DNA of 64,000 bases, from NCBI RefSeq assembly GCF_003855395.1, contig NZ_CP034015.1:630001-694000 (forward strand), read 5' to 3'. Source of the stretch: Shewanella livingstonensis (GTDB lineage: Bacteria; Pseudomonadota; Gammaproteobacteria; Enterobacterales; Shewanellaceae). The position numbers were made by a program, and so were the translations under genes. Below the pieces are notes generated by a model. The model did not search any database, was not told where the DNA came from, and was given only the letters and a program-made list of their open reading frames with translations. This document shows, in pieces, positions 31,239-41,207 of the stretch. Numbering within the stretch: the stretch's first letter is position 1; every line of letters begins with the position of its first letter.

Positions 31239-33836
31239 GTGCTAGAAGCATATCGTAAACACGTCGCAGAACGTGCTGCAGAGGGTGTAGTCCCTAAGCC
31301 ATTAGATGCACAACAAGTGGCTGAACTGGTTAAGTTAGTTGAAACACCTCCAGCAGGTGAAGAGGCTTTCGTCCTCGACTTGCTCGAAAATCGTATTCCA
31401 CCAGGAGTAGATGAAGCTGCTTATGTTAAAGCCGCTTTCCTTGATGCAGTCGCTAAAGGCACTGTGTTATCTCCAATTTTAAGTGCCGAACACGCTATTA
31501 AACTGCTTGGTACTATGCAAGGCGGTTATAACATTGACCCGCTAATTGACCAATTAGATAATGCCGCCTTGGCACCTTTATCTGTTAAAGCGTTATCCAA
31601 TACATTGTTGATGTTTGATTCATATCACGATGTTGTTGAAAAAATGCAAGCAGGAAACGATTTTGCTAAGCAAGTCGTTGATGCTTGGGCCAATGCAGAT
31701 TGGTTCTTAAATCGTCCTAAATTGACCGACATAGTGACATTAACTGTGTTTAAAGTGTCTGGTGAAACTAACACTGATGACTTGTCACCTGCGCCAGATG
31801 CATGGTCTCGTCCTGATATCCCACTGCACGCTTTAGCTATGCTAAAAAATGCCCGTGACGGTATTGTGCCTGATGAATCAGGTGTTGTGGGTCCAATCAA
31901 AGAAATCGAAGCCCTTAAAGGCAAAGGTCACCCATTAGTTTACGTTGGTGATGTTGTCGGTACCGGTTCTTCACGTAAATCTGCTACTAACTCAGTGTTA
32001 TGGTTCATGGGTGATGACATTCCTTATGTACCTAACAAACGTGCAGGTGGCTTCTGTTTAGGTAATAAAATTGCGCCTATTTTCTTCAACACTATGGAAG
32101 ATGCGGGTGCATTACCGATAGAGCTAAACGTTGATAAAATGGACACTGGCGATGTGATCGATATCTACCCTTATGAAGGTGTAGTTAAGCGTCACGGTAC
32201 AGACGAAGTGATTTCAACATTCGAATTAAAAACCGAAGTGTTATTAGATGAAGTTCGTGCTGGTGGTCGTATTCCATTGATCATCGGTCGTGGTCTTACT
32301 GACCGTGCCCGTGAGACCTTAGGTCTTGAAGCATCAAAAGTATTTGTTCGCCCACAAGATATTGCCGCATCTAACAAAGGCTTTACTTTAGCCCAGAAAA
32401 TGGTCGGTAAAGCATGTGGCGTATCAGGTGTTCGTCCTGGCCAGTACTGCGAACCTAAGATGACCTCTGTTGGTTCACAAGACACTACCGGCCCAATGAC
32501 ACGTGATGAGTTAAAAGACTTAGCCTGTTTAGGCTTTAGTGCTGATTTAACCATGCAGTCATTCTGCCACACAGCGGCTTATCCAAAGCCAGTGGATGTT
32601 ACCACTCACCACACACTACCGGATTTCATTATGAACCGTGGTGGTGTTGCTTTACGTCCAGGTGACGGGGTTATTCACTCGTGGTTAAACCGGATGTTAT
32701 TACCCGATACCGTAGGTACTGGTGGTGATTCACATACTCGTTTCCCTATTGGTATTTCGTTTCCAGCCGGTTCTGGTTTAGTGGCATTTGCTGCTGCAAC
32801 AGGTGTGATGCCGCTTGATATGCCTGAGTCAATATTGGTTCGCTTTAAAGGCGAAATGCAACCGGGTATCACTTTACGTGACTTAGTCCATGCTATCCCA
32901 TTAAAAGCAATTGAAATGGGTCTGCTAACGGTTGAGAAAAAAGGCAAAATCAACGCTTTCTCTGGCCGCGTATTAGAAATCGAAGGTCTTGAACAGCTTA
33001 AAGTTGAGCAAGCATTCGAATTATCTGATGCATCTGCCGAGCGTTCAGCTGCAGGTTGTAGCATTAAGTTAGACAAAGAGCCAATCATTGAATATTTAAC
33101 CTCTAACATCGTGATGTTAAAGTGGATGATTGCAGAAGGTTATGGCGACCGTCGTACTATTGAACGTCGTATTACCGCCATGCAAGAGTGGATTGCCAAG
33201 CCTGAATTGATGCAAGCTGATAAAGATGCAGAATATGCTGAAATTATCGAAATTAACTTAAACGACATCAAAGAGCCAATCCTTTGTGCGCCAAACGATC
33301 CTGATGATGCAGTATTATTATCAAGCGTTGCCCAAACTAAGATTGACGAAGTGTTTGTTGGTTCTTGTATGACTAACATCGGTCACTTCCGTGCGACTGG
33401 TAAAATGTTAGAGAAGTTTGCTACTACGCTACCAACTCGTTTATGGATTGCACCACCAACTAAGATGGACCGCGATCAATTAACGGAAGAAGGTTACTAC
33501 TCAATCTTCGGCCGTGTTGGCGCACGCATCGAGATCCCTGGTTGTTCTCTGTGTATGGGTAACCAAGCACGTGTTGCAGAAGGTGCTACTGTAGTATCAA
33601 CGTCTACACGTAACTTCCCTAACCGTTTAGGTACTGGCGCAAACGTTTACTTAGCATCAGCTGAGTTAGCCGCTGTAGCAGCGTTACTAGGTCGTTTACC
33701 TTCAGTTGAAGAGTATCAAAACTACGCTAAAGAATTAGATGCAACTGCAGCTGATACTTATCGTTACTTGAACTTCGATCAAATCGATTCTTACACTAAG
33801 AAAGCCGACAGCGTGATTTTCCAAACCGCGCTTTAA
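31239..33836 (+). CDS. acnB: bifunctional aconitate hydratase 2 / 2-methylisocitrate dehydratase
   Basis: Iron-sulfur enzyme of the TCA cycle (citrate to isocitrate) and methylcitrate cycle. The start is taken as the GTG at 31239, reading [17 protein letters not shown], with AGAGGA eight bases upstream. This gives exactly 865 residues, the E. coli AcnB length; an ATG at 31191 would add 16 unconserved residues. The AcnB-specific N-terminal HEAT-like domain is followed by the swivel segment ([21 protein letters not shown]) and the catalytic domains. Cluster cysteines are in [24 protein letters not shown] and [14 protein letters not shown]. In other bacteria AcnB also binds mRNA when its cluster is lost. 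Confidence 0.97.
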   Translation: MLEAYRKHVAERAAEGVVPKPLDAQQVAELVKLVETPPAGEEAFVLDLLENRIPPGVDEAAYVKAAFLDAVAKGTVLSPILSAEHAIKLLGTMQGGYNIDPLIDQLDNAALAPLSVKALSNTLLMFDSYHDVVEKMQAGNDFAKQVVDAWANADWFLNRPKLTDIVTLTVFKVSGETNTDDLSPAPDAWSRPDIPLHALAMLKNARDGIVPDESGVVGPIKEIEALKGKGHPLVYVGDVVGTGSSRKSATNSVLWFMGDDIPYVPNKRAGGFCLGNKIAPIFFNTMEDAGALPIELNVDKMDTGDVIDIYPYEGVVKRHGTDEVISTFELKTEVLLDEVRAGGRIPLIIGRGLTDRARETLGLEASKVFVRPQDIAASNKGFTLAQKMVGKACGVSGVRPGQYCEPKMTSVGSQDTTGPMTRDELKDLACLGFSADLTMQSFCHTAAYPKPVDVTTHHTLPDFIMNRGGVALRPGDGVIHSWLNRMLLPDTVGTGGDSHTRFPIGISFPAGSGLVAFAAATGVMPLDMPESILVRFKGEMQPGITLRDLVHAIPLKAIEMGLLTVEKKGKINAFSGRVLEIEGLEQLKVEQAFELSDASAERSAAGCSIKLDKEPIIEYLTSNIVMLKWMIAEGYGDRRTIERRITAMQEWIAKPELMQADKDAEYAEIIEINLNDIKEPILCAPNDPDDAVLLSSVAQTKIDEVFVGSCMTNIGHFRATGKMLEKFATTLPTRLWIAPPTKMDRDQLTEEGYYSIFGRVGARIEIPGCSLCMGNQARVAEGATVVSTSTRNFPNRLGTGANVYLASAELAAVAALLGRLPSVEEYQNYAKELDATAADTYRYLNFDQIDSYTKKADSVIFQTAL

Positions 33837-33861
33837 GCTTGAACTAGTTAATCGTTGAATT

Positions 33862-33892
33862 AAAAATGCCAGCAGAAATGCTGGCATTTTTG
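33862..33892 (+). terminator. acnB terminator
   Basis: AAAAATGCCAGC-AGAAAT-GCTGGCATTTTTG: strong hairpin with T run, 25 bases after the acnB stop. Confidence 0.93.
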
Positions 33893-33947
33893 TTGGCGTA
33901 AAATCATGGTGTTGGTAACTTATTTTTAGACAAAAGTGTATTAAGAT

Positions 33948-34235
33948 ATGGCCTGCGGCCACTAACGTCGTGGCGCTTCGCCCACACCAGACCAAGAGGA
34001 AATCAACGGCTATTCCCTCTTGGAACTCCCAGCCGCCACATCAAAATTATCTGAAAAGCGATAATTTCGCGACGTGGTTGAATCCAGCTTTTAACTTAGT
34101 TTATAACCATCTTCGGCCTTATTCGAAAATGCTAACGCTTCCGATGGTACATCCTGTACCGCGAAAGCTAGCGGGCCATCCATGGCCAGCTCACGCTATT
34201 TTCTTCAATGGCCTCAAGTCCAGAGTTGAATTTAG
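33948..34235. repeat. left arm of ~270-base imperfect inverted repeat
   Basis: About 290 bases whose reverse complement aligns along its whole length with 35234-35498, with many substitutions and a few indels. Shared islands, in order from the inner end, include AAATTCA, ACTTGAGG, TTGAAGAAAAT, GTGAGCT, CCATGGATGGC, AAGCGTTAGCATTTTC, GGCCGAAGA, AAGCTGGAT and a final conserved 45-base block (33948-33994). That block holds two hairpins, GGCC-TGC-GGCC and the GGGCGAAGCGCC type. Short open frames here are not conserved between the arms and are not called. Confidence 0.85.
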
Positions 34236-34415
34236 GCTTTTTCAATCAAGGAATCTAACTCATTTATGGACAAAAGCTTTTTAGGACTAGAGCTTTATCT
34301 GAGCATGTTTAGATTAACAATTGTATGGGTTAACGAATCCAAGCATGGAAGTTAAAATGCTAAGCAACTTGCAAGCTTATGTCGGCCCTATGTATACACT
34401 ATTATTTGTTACAAG

Positions 34416-34910
34416 CTAGTTTAAACATTCTGGATATTTTCTTAAATACTCCCATGCCCACGGATTAATATTAAAAGGAAAATCATAGCCAAAATGAGCC
34501 ACGCTCGACGCTCGAAAAATAACCTTTGAAGCAATTAGCCCATTAACCGTACCATTTGAAATTTCAGCAACCTGCGTTCTGGTGTCATACTGTAAATAGT
34601 ACGCTAAAAAATCTTTTTCATCATTTGACAAATTGCGCAACCGCGCTTGTAATTTTTTTAGGTTAAATTTCCATTTGATTCTTTTCGAAACCCAAGCATA
34701 TAAAGGTACAACTATATCTGCAGATATAGTTGCTATGGAAATCAGCCACACAATACCTATCCAAGTTTTTGCAGCTTCTTTTACCACGAATAACCCTAAT
34801 GTTTTGTGTAAGGATTCTTGGCCAAACAAAAGTATTGAAGAAATAAAAAACAATATAAACGCTTGTTTAGATGATAGCTTTAACCATTCTAAGACTTTAT
34901 TGAATTGCAT
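34416..34910 (-). CDS. two-helix membrane protein, SieB-like (putative superinfection exclusion)
   Basis: A 164-residue protein starting at the ATG at 34910 (MQFNKVLEWLKLSSKQ), with AGGAAGGAA just upstream; a further Met at 34937 lacks such a site. Two membrane segments lie near residues 13-30 and 45-68. A cytoplasmic C-terminal domain follows: NLSNDEKDFLAYYLQYDTRT, then VNGLIASKVIFRAS, FPFNINPWAWEYLRKYPE. This layout, with LS-DEK...VNGL and a final NI-PWAWEYL, resembles phage SieB-type superinfection-exclusion proteins, which block growth of an incoming phage. The resemblance is from memory of the family and not a search. It is the only gene inside the inverted repeat at 33948-35498. No phage genes lie nearby. 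Confidence 0.6.
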   Translation of the reverse strand: MQFNKVLEWLKLSSKQAFILFFISSILLFGQESLHKTLGLFVVKEAAKTWIGIVWLISIATISADIVVPLYAWVSKRIKWKFNLKKLQARLRNLSNDEKDFLAYYLQYDTRTQVAEISNGTVNGLIASKVIFRASSVAHFGYDFPFNINPWAWEYLRKYPECLN

Positions 34911-35233
34911 TGAATTTTCCTTCCTAAGGCACATCACGTTTGAGTATTTACGCGTAGCCCTGTTTACTGGGAATAAATAGCCTAGACTTGGACGATGTCA
35001 CATTCAAATTAATAGGGTAACTTTTTACTTAACATAATATGCTATAGGAATTTACTTTTTTGCGGTAGTAGCATTTTGTATAATATTCCAGCTAATTATT
35101 TGTCCTGATTACACTTTTAATGTTTGATTGTATATCTTATTTTACCCATCACGAGATTATTATCCTTCACCTTATATACTCTTCTGCCTCATAAAGTGGC
35201 ATAAATGCTTTAGTTTACTTGACTTGAAAATAT
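34911..35233. other. AT-rich region upstream of SieB-like gene
   Basis: About 320 bases between the SieB-like gene and the right repeat arm. Very AT-rich, no gene recognised. It should hold the promoter of the minus-strand gene, but no convincing pair of boxes was picked out. Confidence 0.4.
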
Positions 35234-35498
35234 ACAAATTCAAAACTGAACTTGAGGACGTTGAAGAAAATGACGTGAGCTAACCATGGATGGCGAGCTA
35301 GCTTTAGAGGTGAAGGGACGCCCCATCGCAAGCGTTAGCATTTTCATTCTTTATCATAAAGAGGTGGCCGAAGAGCACTCAGACGAAGTTCAAAGCTGGA
35401 TAAATTTCCGTCGCAATTTTTTCGCCGCTGCAGGGTGGAACCTTGCTATCTTAGTCTGGTGTGGGCGAAGCGCCACGAAGTTAGTGGCCGCAGGCCAT
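35234..35498. repeat. right arm of ~270-base imperfect inverted repeat
   Basis: Inverted partner of 33948-34235. Its outer 45 bases (35453-35498) are the best conserved part and carry GTGGGCGAAGCGCCAC and GGCCGCAGGCC, two small hairpins that both have a GNA triloop (GAA within GCGAAGC; GCA within GGCC-GCA-GGCC). The frame 35286-35516 that crosses it is a repeat-derived open frame and not called as a gene. Confidence 0.85.
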
Positions 35499-35525
35499 AA
35501 GTACAAAACGACATAAGTGCAAACA

Positions 35526-35562
35526 CCTGGATCCCGGCTCAAAAGCATTGTCGGGATGACGA
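35526..35562. repeat. dispersed palindrome CCTGGATCCCGG / CGGGATGACG
   Basis: ATCCCGG and CGGGAT arms pair across about 15 bases. The sequence resembles a small dispersed palindrome common in many bacterial genomes (CTGGATCCCG...CGGGATGACG). It lies between the second and third copies of the 45-base element. Confidence 0.6.
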
Positions 35563-35616
35563 GGTTAATGAGATTTATTTGGATTAAATTATTGCCAGAA
35601 ATGCAACTTTGGCACT

Positions 35617-35663
35617 TGGTCTGGTGTGGGCGAAGCGCCACGACGTTAGTGGCTGCAGGCCAT
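35617..35663. repeat. third copy of 45-base double-hairpin element
   Basis: Nearly identical to 35453-35498 and in the same orientation, but without the rest of the repeat arm. The second hairpin reads GGCTGCAGGCC, where one C-G pair has become a T-G wobble; the first hairpin (GGGCGAAGCGCC) is unchanged. This shows the 45-base part can exist alone. Confidence 0.88.
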
Positions 35664-35735
35664 TGTTAACACGAGTTAACTAAGTTCATCATTCAACAAT
35701 GCCAGCAAAATAGCTGGCACTTATAGTAGAGTCAT

Positions 35736-35957
35736 TTAACGCTTTAGAATGATAACAACATCCTTTTGATGAACGTTATTAACATTAACGATTCGATATG
35801 CCGCTGGTTTAACAACGATCACTTTAGTTACCGTCGTTTTATTAGTAGGTGCTTTTACGTGTCCATGATGAGCACGTGGGGCACAAGCACTTAAACTGAT
35901 AATAGCGAATCCGACCAATAACACTTTAATCATCGGAAATTGAATTGACTGTTTCAT
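35736..35957 (-). CDS. small predicted lipoprotein
   Basis: A 73-residue protein starting at the ATG at 35957 (MKQSIQFPMIKVLLVGFAIISLSAC); GAGGT lies about six bases upstream. The lipobox LSAC with Cys25 gives a mature lipoprotein of about 49 residues. It begins CAPRAHHGHVKAPTNKTT, His- and Thr-rich, and ends HQKDVVIILKR. A longer reading from 36041 adds an unlikely 28 residues. Not recognised as a named family. A hairpin TGCCAGC...GCTGGCA at about 35700-35722 lies after the stop but has a weak T tract. Confidence 0.7.
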   Translation of the reverse strand: MKQSIQFPMIKVLLVGFAIISLSACAPRAHHGHVKAPTNKTTVTKVIVVKPAAYRIVNVNNVHQKDVVIILKR

Positions 35958-36084
35958 ACACACCTCGGTACGAGTGAAGACTATGACTAAGCATAATCGT
36001 TTGAATGTCAATTGCTGATCGCAATGAGTAAAGATATGCAAATATAGTGTTGAAATTAACGTCTATCGTTAAAACGTACCGTCA

Positions 36085-36471
36085 TCATGAATACTTAATA
36101 TTCATATCAATCAATGCTTCTCGTGAACCCTTTTCTGCACGCAATCTTGCTAAATACTGTTGCCACAACTCAGCTTGGTTTGTGCATAAATTATGTAGCA
36201 CCTGCCAAGAAAACAGACCCGTATCGTGACCATCATCAAAGATGATTTTTACTGCATAATGGCCCACAGGCTCCATGGCTTTAATGTTGACGGCTTTCTT
36301 ATGGGTAACCAAAATTGGATTACCATAACGCTGCACTTCGGCAGAAGGTGAAAACACTCGCAACATTTCACAGCTAATATTATAAGTTTTGCTGTTATCA
36401 AATGTTACTTCGAGTAACTTAGATTGACGCTTAAGCTTAATGCCTGTGACGGTAGGCGTTGATTGGGTCAT
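36085..36471 (-). CDS. DUF971 (GBBH-like) domain protein
   Basis: A 128-residue protein starting at the ATG at 36471 (MTQSTPTVTGIKLKRQSK); the upstream Met at 36522 would add a hydrophobic stretch absent from relatives. The single DUF971 / gamma-butyrobetaine-hydroxylase N-terminal-like domain spans about residues 10-95: LLEVTFDNSKTYNISCEMLRVFSPSAEVQRYG, then VGHYAVKIIFDDGHDTGLFSW. Its biochemical role is unknown; relatives are linked to iron-sulfur proteins by fusion. It is next to hslU on the same strand, a pairing common in gammaproteobacteria. Confidence 0.87.
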   Translation of the reverse strand: MTQSTPTVTGIKLKRQSKLLEVTFDNSKTYNISCEMLRVFSPSAEVQRYGNPILVTHKKAVNIKAMEPVGHYAVKIIFDDGHDTGLFSWQVLHNLCTNQAELWQQYLARLRAEKGSREALIDMNIKYS

Positions 36472-36623
36472 GGGAATACCTATAAAAAAAAGGATTAACG
36501 CTAAATCGCAGATTATCATCATACGCGATTTTGCTGTTAATCCTATTGTTGTTATATCAGTTCGTGATGTGAGCTGATGATATCTAATAACCCTTTATAT
36601 AAACATAAAGGGTATAGCATCAA

Positions 36624-37949
36624 CTACAAAATAAAGCGGCTTAGATCTTCATCTTGTACCAAGGTATCAAGGTGGTCGTTAACATACTCAGCGTCAATGA
36701 TAAATTTAGAGCCTGACTTTTCAGAAGCATCGTATGAAATATCTTCCATTAATTTTTCCATCACGGTATGCAAACGACGAGCACCAATGTTTTCAGTACG
36801 CTCGTTTACTTGCCATGCGGCTTCTGCGATGCGATCAATACCAGATTCAGTAAACTCTATGGTCACACCTTCAGTGTTCATTAATGCAATACTCTGTTCA
36901 GTGAGTGATGCAAATGGCTCGGTTAGAATACGTTTAAAATCAGCTGCGGTAAGGGCGTCTAATTCAACACGAATAGGTAAACGACCTTGAAGCTCGGGGA
37001 TTAAATCAGATGGTTTAGACATCTGAAATGCACCAGAAGCAATAAACAAAATGTGGTCTGTTTTCACCATACCGTGTTTAGTCGAAACCGTGCAGCCTTC
37101 GACTAATGGTAGTAAGTCACGCTGTACACCTTCACGAGAGACATCGGGGCCTGAACTTTCGCCACGTTTACAAATTTTGTCAATTTCATCTAAAAACACA
37201 ATGCCATTTTGCTCAACCAGCTCGATAGCTTGTTCTTTTAAGTCTTCTTGATTAACTAGTTTTGCAGCTTCATCTTCGATTAACTGCTTGTAAGCATCTT
37301 TGATTTTAAGCTTTTTACGCTTAGAAGTACTCTGGCCAAGGTTTTGAAACAACCCTTGTAGCTGATTGGTCATTTCTTCCATGCCTGGAGGCGCCATAAT
37401 TTCAACACCAATTTGTGGTGCAGCGATATCGATTTCAATCTCTTTATCGTCTAACAGGCCTTCGCGAAGCTTTTTACGAAAAATCTGACGAGTGTTCGAG
37501 TCGTCTTTCTTTTCGCTGTCCCAGTCATCTTTTACCTTAGGTAGTAAGGCATCTAGAATGCGTTCTTCGGCCATTTCTTCGGCGCGATGGCGGCATTTTT
37601 TCATTTGCTGTTCGCGGGTCATTTTAACGGCTGAGTCAGTCAAATCTCGAATGATTTGTTCAACTTCTTTACCGACATAACCTACTTCAGTAAATTTAGT
37701 CGCTTCAACTTTAATAAACGGTGCATTAGCTAATTTAGCTAAACGACGGGCAATTTCAGTTTTACCGACCCCGGTTGGGCCAATCATTAAAATATTTTTT
37801 GGGGTCACTTCTTGGCGAAGTGCAGGCTCTAATTGCATACGACGCCATCTATTACGAAGTGCGACTGCAACCGAGCGTTTGGCATTTTGTTGGCCGATAA
37901 TATGCGCATCTAGTTCGTGAACAATTTCACGAGGTGTCATCTCAGACAT
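36624..37949 (-). CDS. hslU: ATP-dependent protease ATPase subunit HslU
   Basis: AAA+ unfoldase of the HslUV (ClpYQ) protease. The N-terminal [34 protein letters not shown] is diagnostic. Walker A GPTGVGKT is at 57-64; Walker B is [11 protein letters not shown] (about 250), preceded by the I-domain (about 110-240). Sensor II is in the [20 protein letters not shown] region, and the C-terminal EDLSRFIL inserts into HslV. Length 441 against 443 in E. coli. It follows hslV by 25 bases, under the heat-shock promoter at 38567-38594. Confidence 0.98.
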   Translation of the reverse strand: MSEMTPREIVHELDAHIIGQQNAKRSVAVALRNRWRRMQLEPALRQEVTPKNILMIGPTGVGKTEIARRLAKLANAPFIKVEATKFTEVGYVGKEVEQIIRDLTDSAVKMTREQQMKKCRHRAEEMAEERILDALLPKVKDDWDSEKKDDSNTRQIFRKKLREGLLDDKEIEIDIAAPQIGVEIMAPPGMEEMTNQLQGLFQNLGQSTSKRKKLKIKDAYKQLIEDEAAKLVNQEDLKEQAIELVEQNGIVFLDEIDKICKRGESSGPDVSREGVQRDLLPLVEGCTVSTKHGMVKTDHILFIASGAFQMSKPSDLIPELQGRLPIRVELDALTAADFKRILTEPFASLTEQSIALMNTEGVTIEFTESGIDRIAEAAWQVNERTENIGARRLHTVMEKLMEDISYDASEKSGSKFIIDAEYVNDHLDTLVQDEDLSRFIL

Positions 37950-37974
37950 AACGGTTCCTTTATTGACGCTCGAA

Positions 37975-38499
37975 TTAGTAGTCTAACTTTTCGATGGTTT
38001 TAAATTGGTTGGTAAACACACATATATCGCCAGCAATCGTTAACGATTTTTCGGCAATATCTTCTGCGCTTAACTCGGTATTTTGCAGCAATGCTAAGGC
38101 CGATGCATGGGCATAGTTTCCGCCAGAGCCGATTGCAATTAAGTCATGTTCTGGTTGAACAACGTCACCATTACCAGTAATAATTAATGATGATTCAGCA
38201 TCTGCAACCACTAACATCGCTTCGAGTTTTCGCAGCATTTTGTCACTGCGCCAATCTTTGGCCAGCTCTACGGCCGACTTTAATAAATGGCCTTGATGCA
38301 TTTCGAGCTTGGCTTCAAAGCGCTCAAAAAGAGTAAATGCATCGGCAGTACCGCCAGCAAAACCAGCTAAAACTTTATTGTGATATAGGCGACGCACTTT
38401 ACGTGCATTACCTTTCATCACGGTATTACCTAGAGAGACTTGGCCATCACCAGCGATGACAACTTGATTATTGCGGCGAACGGATACGATAGTAGTCAC
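37975..38499 (-). CDS. hslV: ATP-dependent protease proteolytic subunit HslV
   Basis: Proteasome-like threonine peptidase that forms the double-ring core of HslUV. After Met removal the catalytic Thr is exposed: [55 protein letters not shown] and [17 protein letters not shown] are also family blocks, the latter near the active site. Length 174 is normal. It is the first gene of the hslVU operon; ftsN lies upstream beyond a terminator and a sigma-32 promoter. Confidence 0.98.
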   Translation of the reverse strand: MTTIVSVRRNNQVVIAGDGQVSLGNTVMKGNARKVRRLYHNKVLAGFAGGTADAFTLFERFEAKLEMHQGHLLKSAVELAKDWRSDKMLRKLEAMLVVADAESSLIITGNGDVVQPEHDLIAIGSGGNYAHASALALLQNTELSAEDIAEKSLTIAGDICVFTNQFKTIEKLDY

Positions 38500-38566
38500 G
38501 GTTAATCCTCTTCCTAATACATCAACGGGTCATTAGGGTGAATGCAATTGTTGATTGTTAAAATGG

Positions 38567-38594
38567 ATATGGGGTCAAAAAGATAGATATCAAG
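38567..38594 (-). promoter_or_regulatory. sigma-32 heat-shock promoter of hslVU
   Basis: On the minus strand CTTGATA (38594-38588), 13 bases, CCCCATAT (38574-38567). The sigma-32 consensus is CTTGAAA, 13-15 bases, CCCCATNT, so only one base departs. It lies about 68 bases before hslV. E. coli hslVU is also a heat-shock operon. Confidence 0.9.
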
Positions 38595-38605
38595 CGATGG
38601 CTAAC

Positions 38606-38633
38606 AAAAAGCCCTATTCGAGTGAGCAGGGCT
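38606..38633 (-). terminator. ftsN terminator
   Basis: Minus strand AGCCCTGCTCACTCGAATAG with GGGCT and a run of five T: the AGCCCT/AGGGCT stem ends transcription from argS-ftsN just before the heat-shock promoter. Confidence 0.85.
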
Positions 38634-38679
38634 AATATGATTTGTATTTATGATGTAGATATTAGTGCCGACGAGCCAG

Positions 38680-39279
38680 TTATTCCCATAACCAAATGAT
38701 GCAACCGTTTAAGCCGGCGTTTTGCATCTTATGACGATTATGTTCAGCATCACGTTTGCTTGGGTACGGGCCTAATACCACGCGGTACCAAACGCCATTG
38801 GTGCCTTCGCTGCGGCGTACTTGAGCCTCTGCACCTTGGAAGGCTATTCTGGCCTTCATTTCATTGGCTTGTGACTCTTGTCTAAACGATCCACATTGCA
38901 TTTGATAGATGCCACTGGATACTACGCCAGTTTGCGGCAAGTCTATTTCAACTTCTTTGTTTTCAAGCTCCTCCAGATAAGTCCATTCTTCCTGTGGCTT
39001 CGGTGGCAGTGCATTAGGATCTTTCTTGACCACTTTTTTAGGCGCTTCTACGGTCGCGGTTGATACCGTTTTCTTTTTCGGTTGCTGGATCGGCTCCGTA
39101 ACCACTGATGAGTCGGAGCTGCCATTTATCGACCATAAGAAATAACCAAAAGCGATCAACAATATGAGTATGACAAAAACAGCCAAATAAGGAAAAGGGC
39201 GCTTAGGCGCTTTTTTTCGTTGTGGCGCGCGGGCTTTAGTGCCCGCATTGGGTTTGCGATTTGCGTAGTCACGACTCAT
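38680..39279 (-). CDS. ftsN: cell division protein FtsN (SPOR domain)
   Basis: Late divisome protein that triggers septal peptidoglycan synthesis. Topology is typical: a basic cytoplasmic N-terminus (MSRDYANRKPNAGTKARAPQRKKAPKR), one membrane helix at about 31-49, a periplasmic linker rich in Pro and Lys, and a SPOR domain at about 120-199 (IYQMQCGSFRQESQANEMKARIAFQG...WYRVVLGPYPSKRDAEHNRHKMQ). The SPOR domain binds denuded glycan. At 199 residues it is shorter than E. coli FtsN (319) but usual for Shewanella-like linkers. It is placed just upstream of hslV, as in E. coli, and two bases after argS. Confidence 0.92.
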   Translation of the reverse strand: MSRDYANRKPNAGTKARAPQRKKAPKRPFPYLAVFVILILLIAFGYFLWSINGSSDSSVVTEPIQQPKKKTVSTATVEAPKKVVKKDPNALPPKPQEEWTYLEELENKEVEIDLPQTGVVSSGIYQMQCGSFRQESQANEMKARIAFQGAEAQVRRSEGTNGVWYRVVLGPYPSKRDAEHNRHKMQNAGLNGCIIWLWE

Positions 39280-39281
39280 GA

Positions 39282-41027
39282 TTACATCCGCTCTAGGGTT
39301 TCAATGCCCAGTAGCGACAAGCCCGTTTTTAAGGTTTTAGCAGTGAGTTGTGCCAGTAATAAACGACTCTGTTTTTGCGCTTCAGTATCGGCAGCAAGCA
39401 CTGGGCACGCTTCATAAAAACTTGAAAACTCGCTAGCAAGCTCATAAAGGTAACCACATAATACATGAGGTAAACCTTTATCCGTCATTCGAGTTAATAC
39501 TTCACTAAACTGCGCTAACTTAGTGCCTAAGTCTTTTTCTTTTTCATGCTCGAGCACTATCTTCGCTTGGCTAAGATCAATATCTGTAGCGCGCTTGAAG
39601 ATACCGGCAACACGAGTATATGCATATAATAAATAAGGCGCAGTATTGCCTTCAAAACTTAACATTTGCTCAAAACTGAAAATATAATCACTGGTACGGT
39701 TTTTTGATAGGTCGGCATATTTGACTGAGCTGATACCCACTACGCGAGCTATTTCTGTCAGTGTAGCTTCGTCCATATCTGGATTTTTGCTACGAACAAG
39801 TTCAAGTGCACGTACGTCGGCTTCGTCGAGTAAATCAACTAATTTGACCACACCACCAGAACGGGTTTTAAATGGACGGCCATCTGCACCATTCATGGTG
39901 CCAAAGCCGGTATGCTCGAGTGACATTTCTGGGCGTACAAATTTAGCTAATTTAGCGAGGCTAAACACTTGCTGAAAATGCAGTGCTTGGCGTAAGTCGA
40001 CAAAATATAAGGCGCGATCAGCTTTTAGCACATTTGAGCGGTAACGCATGGCGGCAAGATCAGAGGTTGCATACAAATAGCCTCCATCCGCTTTTTGGAT
40101 GATAACCGGCAGAGGTTCACCCTCTTTGGTACGATATGCTTCCTGAAACACCACTTTAGCGCCATTACTTTCGGCTAGTAAACCTTGCGCATCAAGATCG
40201 TTAACCACTTGAGCTAAGTCTGCGTTATAAGCACTTTCGCCATGCACATCAGCACGGGTTAAGCTAACCCCTAAACGCTGATAAACATCATGGCAGTGAC
40301 TTAATGAGATATCGTTAAACTCGCGCCATAATTTATTGCAGTACTCATCACCCGATTGCAATGCAACAACCAGTTGGCGAGCACGAGTGGCAAATTCGGT
40401 TGACTCATCAAAGCGTACTTTAGCTGCACGATAAAAGCTTTCTAAGTCAGACAATTCCATTTTGGCTTGTTCGCCATTGGTTGCGCGTAACTCTTCCATT
40501 AATGCCAGTAGCATACCAAACTGAGTGCCCCAGTCGCCTACGTGGTTTTGACGGATAACCTTGTGACCTAAATACTCGAGTGCGCGCACCACGCTGTCAC
40601 CGATGATGGTTGAGCGTAAGTGGCCTACGTGCATTTCTTTGGCTAGGTTTGGCGAAGAATAGTCAACCACAATGGTTTGCTTGGTTGGTAATACTACACC
40701 TAAGTGATCACTGCTTAGTGCTTGCTGTAGCTGATTAGCTAATGCATTGTCATCGATAAAGAAATTAATAAACCCAGGACCGGCAATTTCTACTTTGGCC
40801 ACATAAGTTGATGCTGGCAAGGTGTCTATGATCTGCTGTGCTAATTCACGTGGATTTTTTTTGGCTACTTTGGTCAGCATCATTGCAAGGTTAGTCGCCA
40901 AGTCACCATGACTTTTATCTTTAGTGCGATCTACCTGAATGCGAGCTTGAAAATCTGCCGGCACAATTCCTTGCTGCTTGAAGGATTCGATGGTTTGTTC
41001 TAGTAAAGATTCAATATGTGATTTCAT
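39282..41027 (-). CDS. argS: arginyl-tRNA synthetase
   Basis: Class I synthetase charging tRNA-Arg. The N-terminal Add-1 domain ([36 protein letters not shown]) recognises the tRNA elbow. The HIGH motif appears as [10 protein letters not shown] near residues 128-132. The KMSKS position is replaced by the [18 protein letters not shown] segment, as usual in ArgRS. The anticodon-binding helices close the protein ([17 protein letters not shown]...[10 protein letters not shown]). Length 581 is normal. It is followed by ftsN after two bases, and likely cotranscribed with it. Confidence 0.98.
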   Translation of the reverse strand: MKSHIESLLEQTIESFKQQGIVPADFQARIQVDRTKDKSHGDLATNLAMMLTKVAKKNPRELAQQIIDTLPASTYVAKVEIAGPGFINFFIDDNALANQLQQALSSDHLGVVLPTKQTIVVDYSSPNLAKEMHVGHLRSTIIGDSVVRALEYLGHKVIRQNHVGDWGTQFGMLLALMEELRATNGEQAKMELSDLESFYRAAKVRFDESTEFATRARQLVVALQSGDEYCNKLWREFNDISLSHCHDVYQRLGVSLTRADVHGESAYNADLAQVVNDLDAQGLLAESNGAKVVFQEAYRTKEGEPLPVIIQKADGGYLYATSDLAAMRYRSNVLKADRALYFVDLRQALHFQQVFSLAKLAKFVRPEMSLEHTGFGTMNGADGRPFKTRSGGVVKLVDLLDEADVRALELVRSKNPDMDEATLTEIARVVGISSVKYADLSKNRTSDYIFSFEQMLSFEGNTAPYLLYAYTRVAGIFKRATDIDLSQAKIVLEHEKEKDLGTKLAQFSEVLTRMTDKGLPHVLCGYLYELASEFSSFYEACPVLAADTEAQKQSRLLLAQLTAKTLKTGLSLLGIETLERM

Positions 41028-41207
41028 GGGCTTTTGCTTGCACTAATTCGTTAAATGAATGACATGACGGAACCGCATATTTTAGCCGTTTATGGGGGGT
41101 GATTGCTATCTGCTTTAACGGAAATATTGGTTTTTTTATGTCGAATATAAACTTAAGGGACGTTTATGACAGATATAAAGCCGGTTTACTTCTCCCTGAA
41201 CAAGCCA

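Noticed and set aside
33970..34284. Plus-strand frame of 104 codons
   Set aside because: It is read from the left inverted-repeat arm; the frame is not kept in the right arm and nothing resembles a known protein.
35286..35641. Frames containing LVWCGRSATKLVAAGH on both strands
   Set aside because: The peptide is the translation of the 45-base repeat element and recurs wherever the element lies; no ribosome site or other coding signal.
33948..35663. Integron cassette with attC sites
   Set aside because: The 45-base hairpin element lacks proper RYYYAAC and GTTRRRY core sites, and no integrase is in view.
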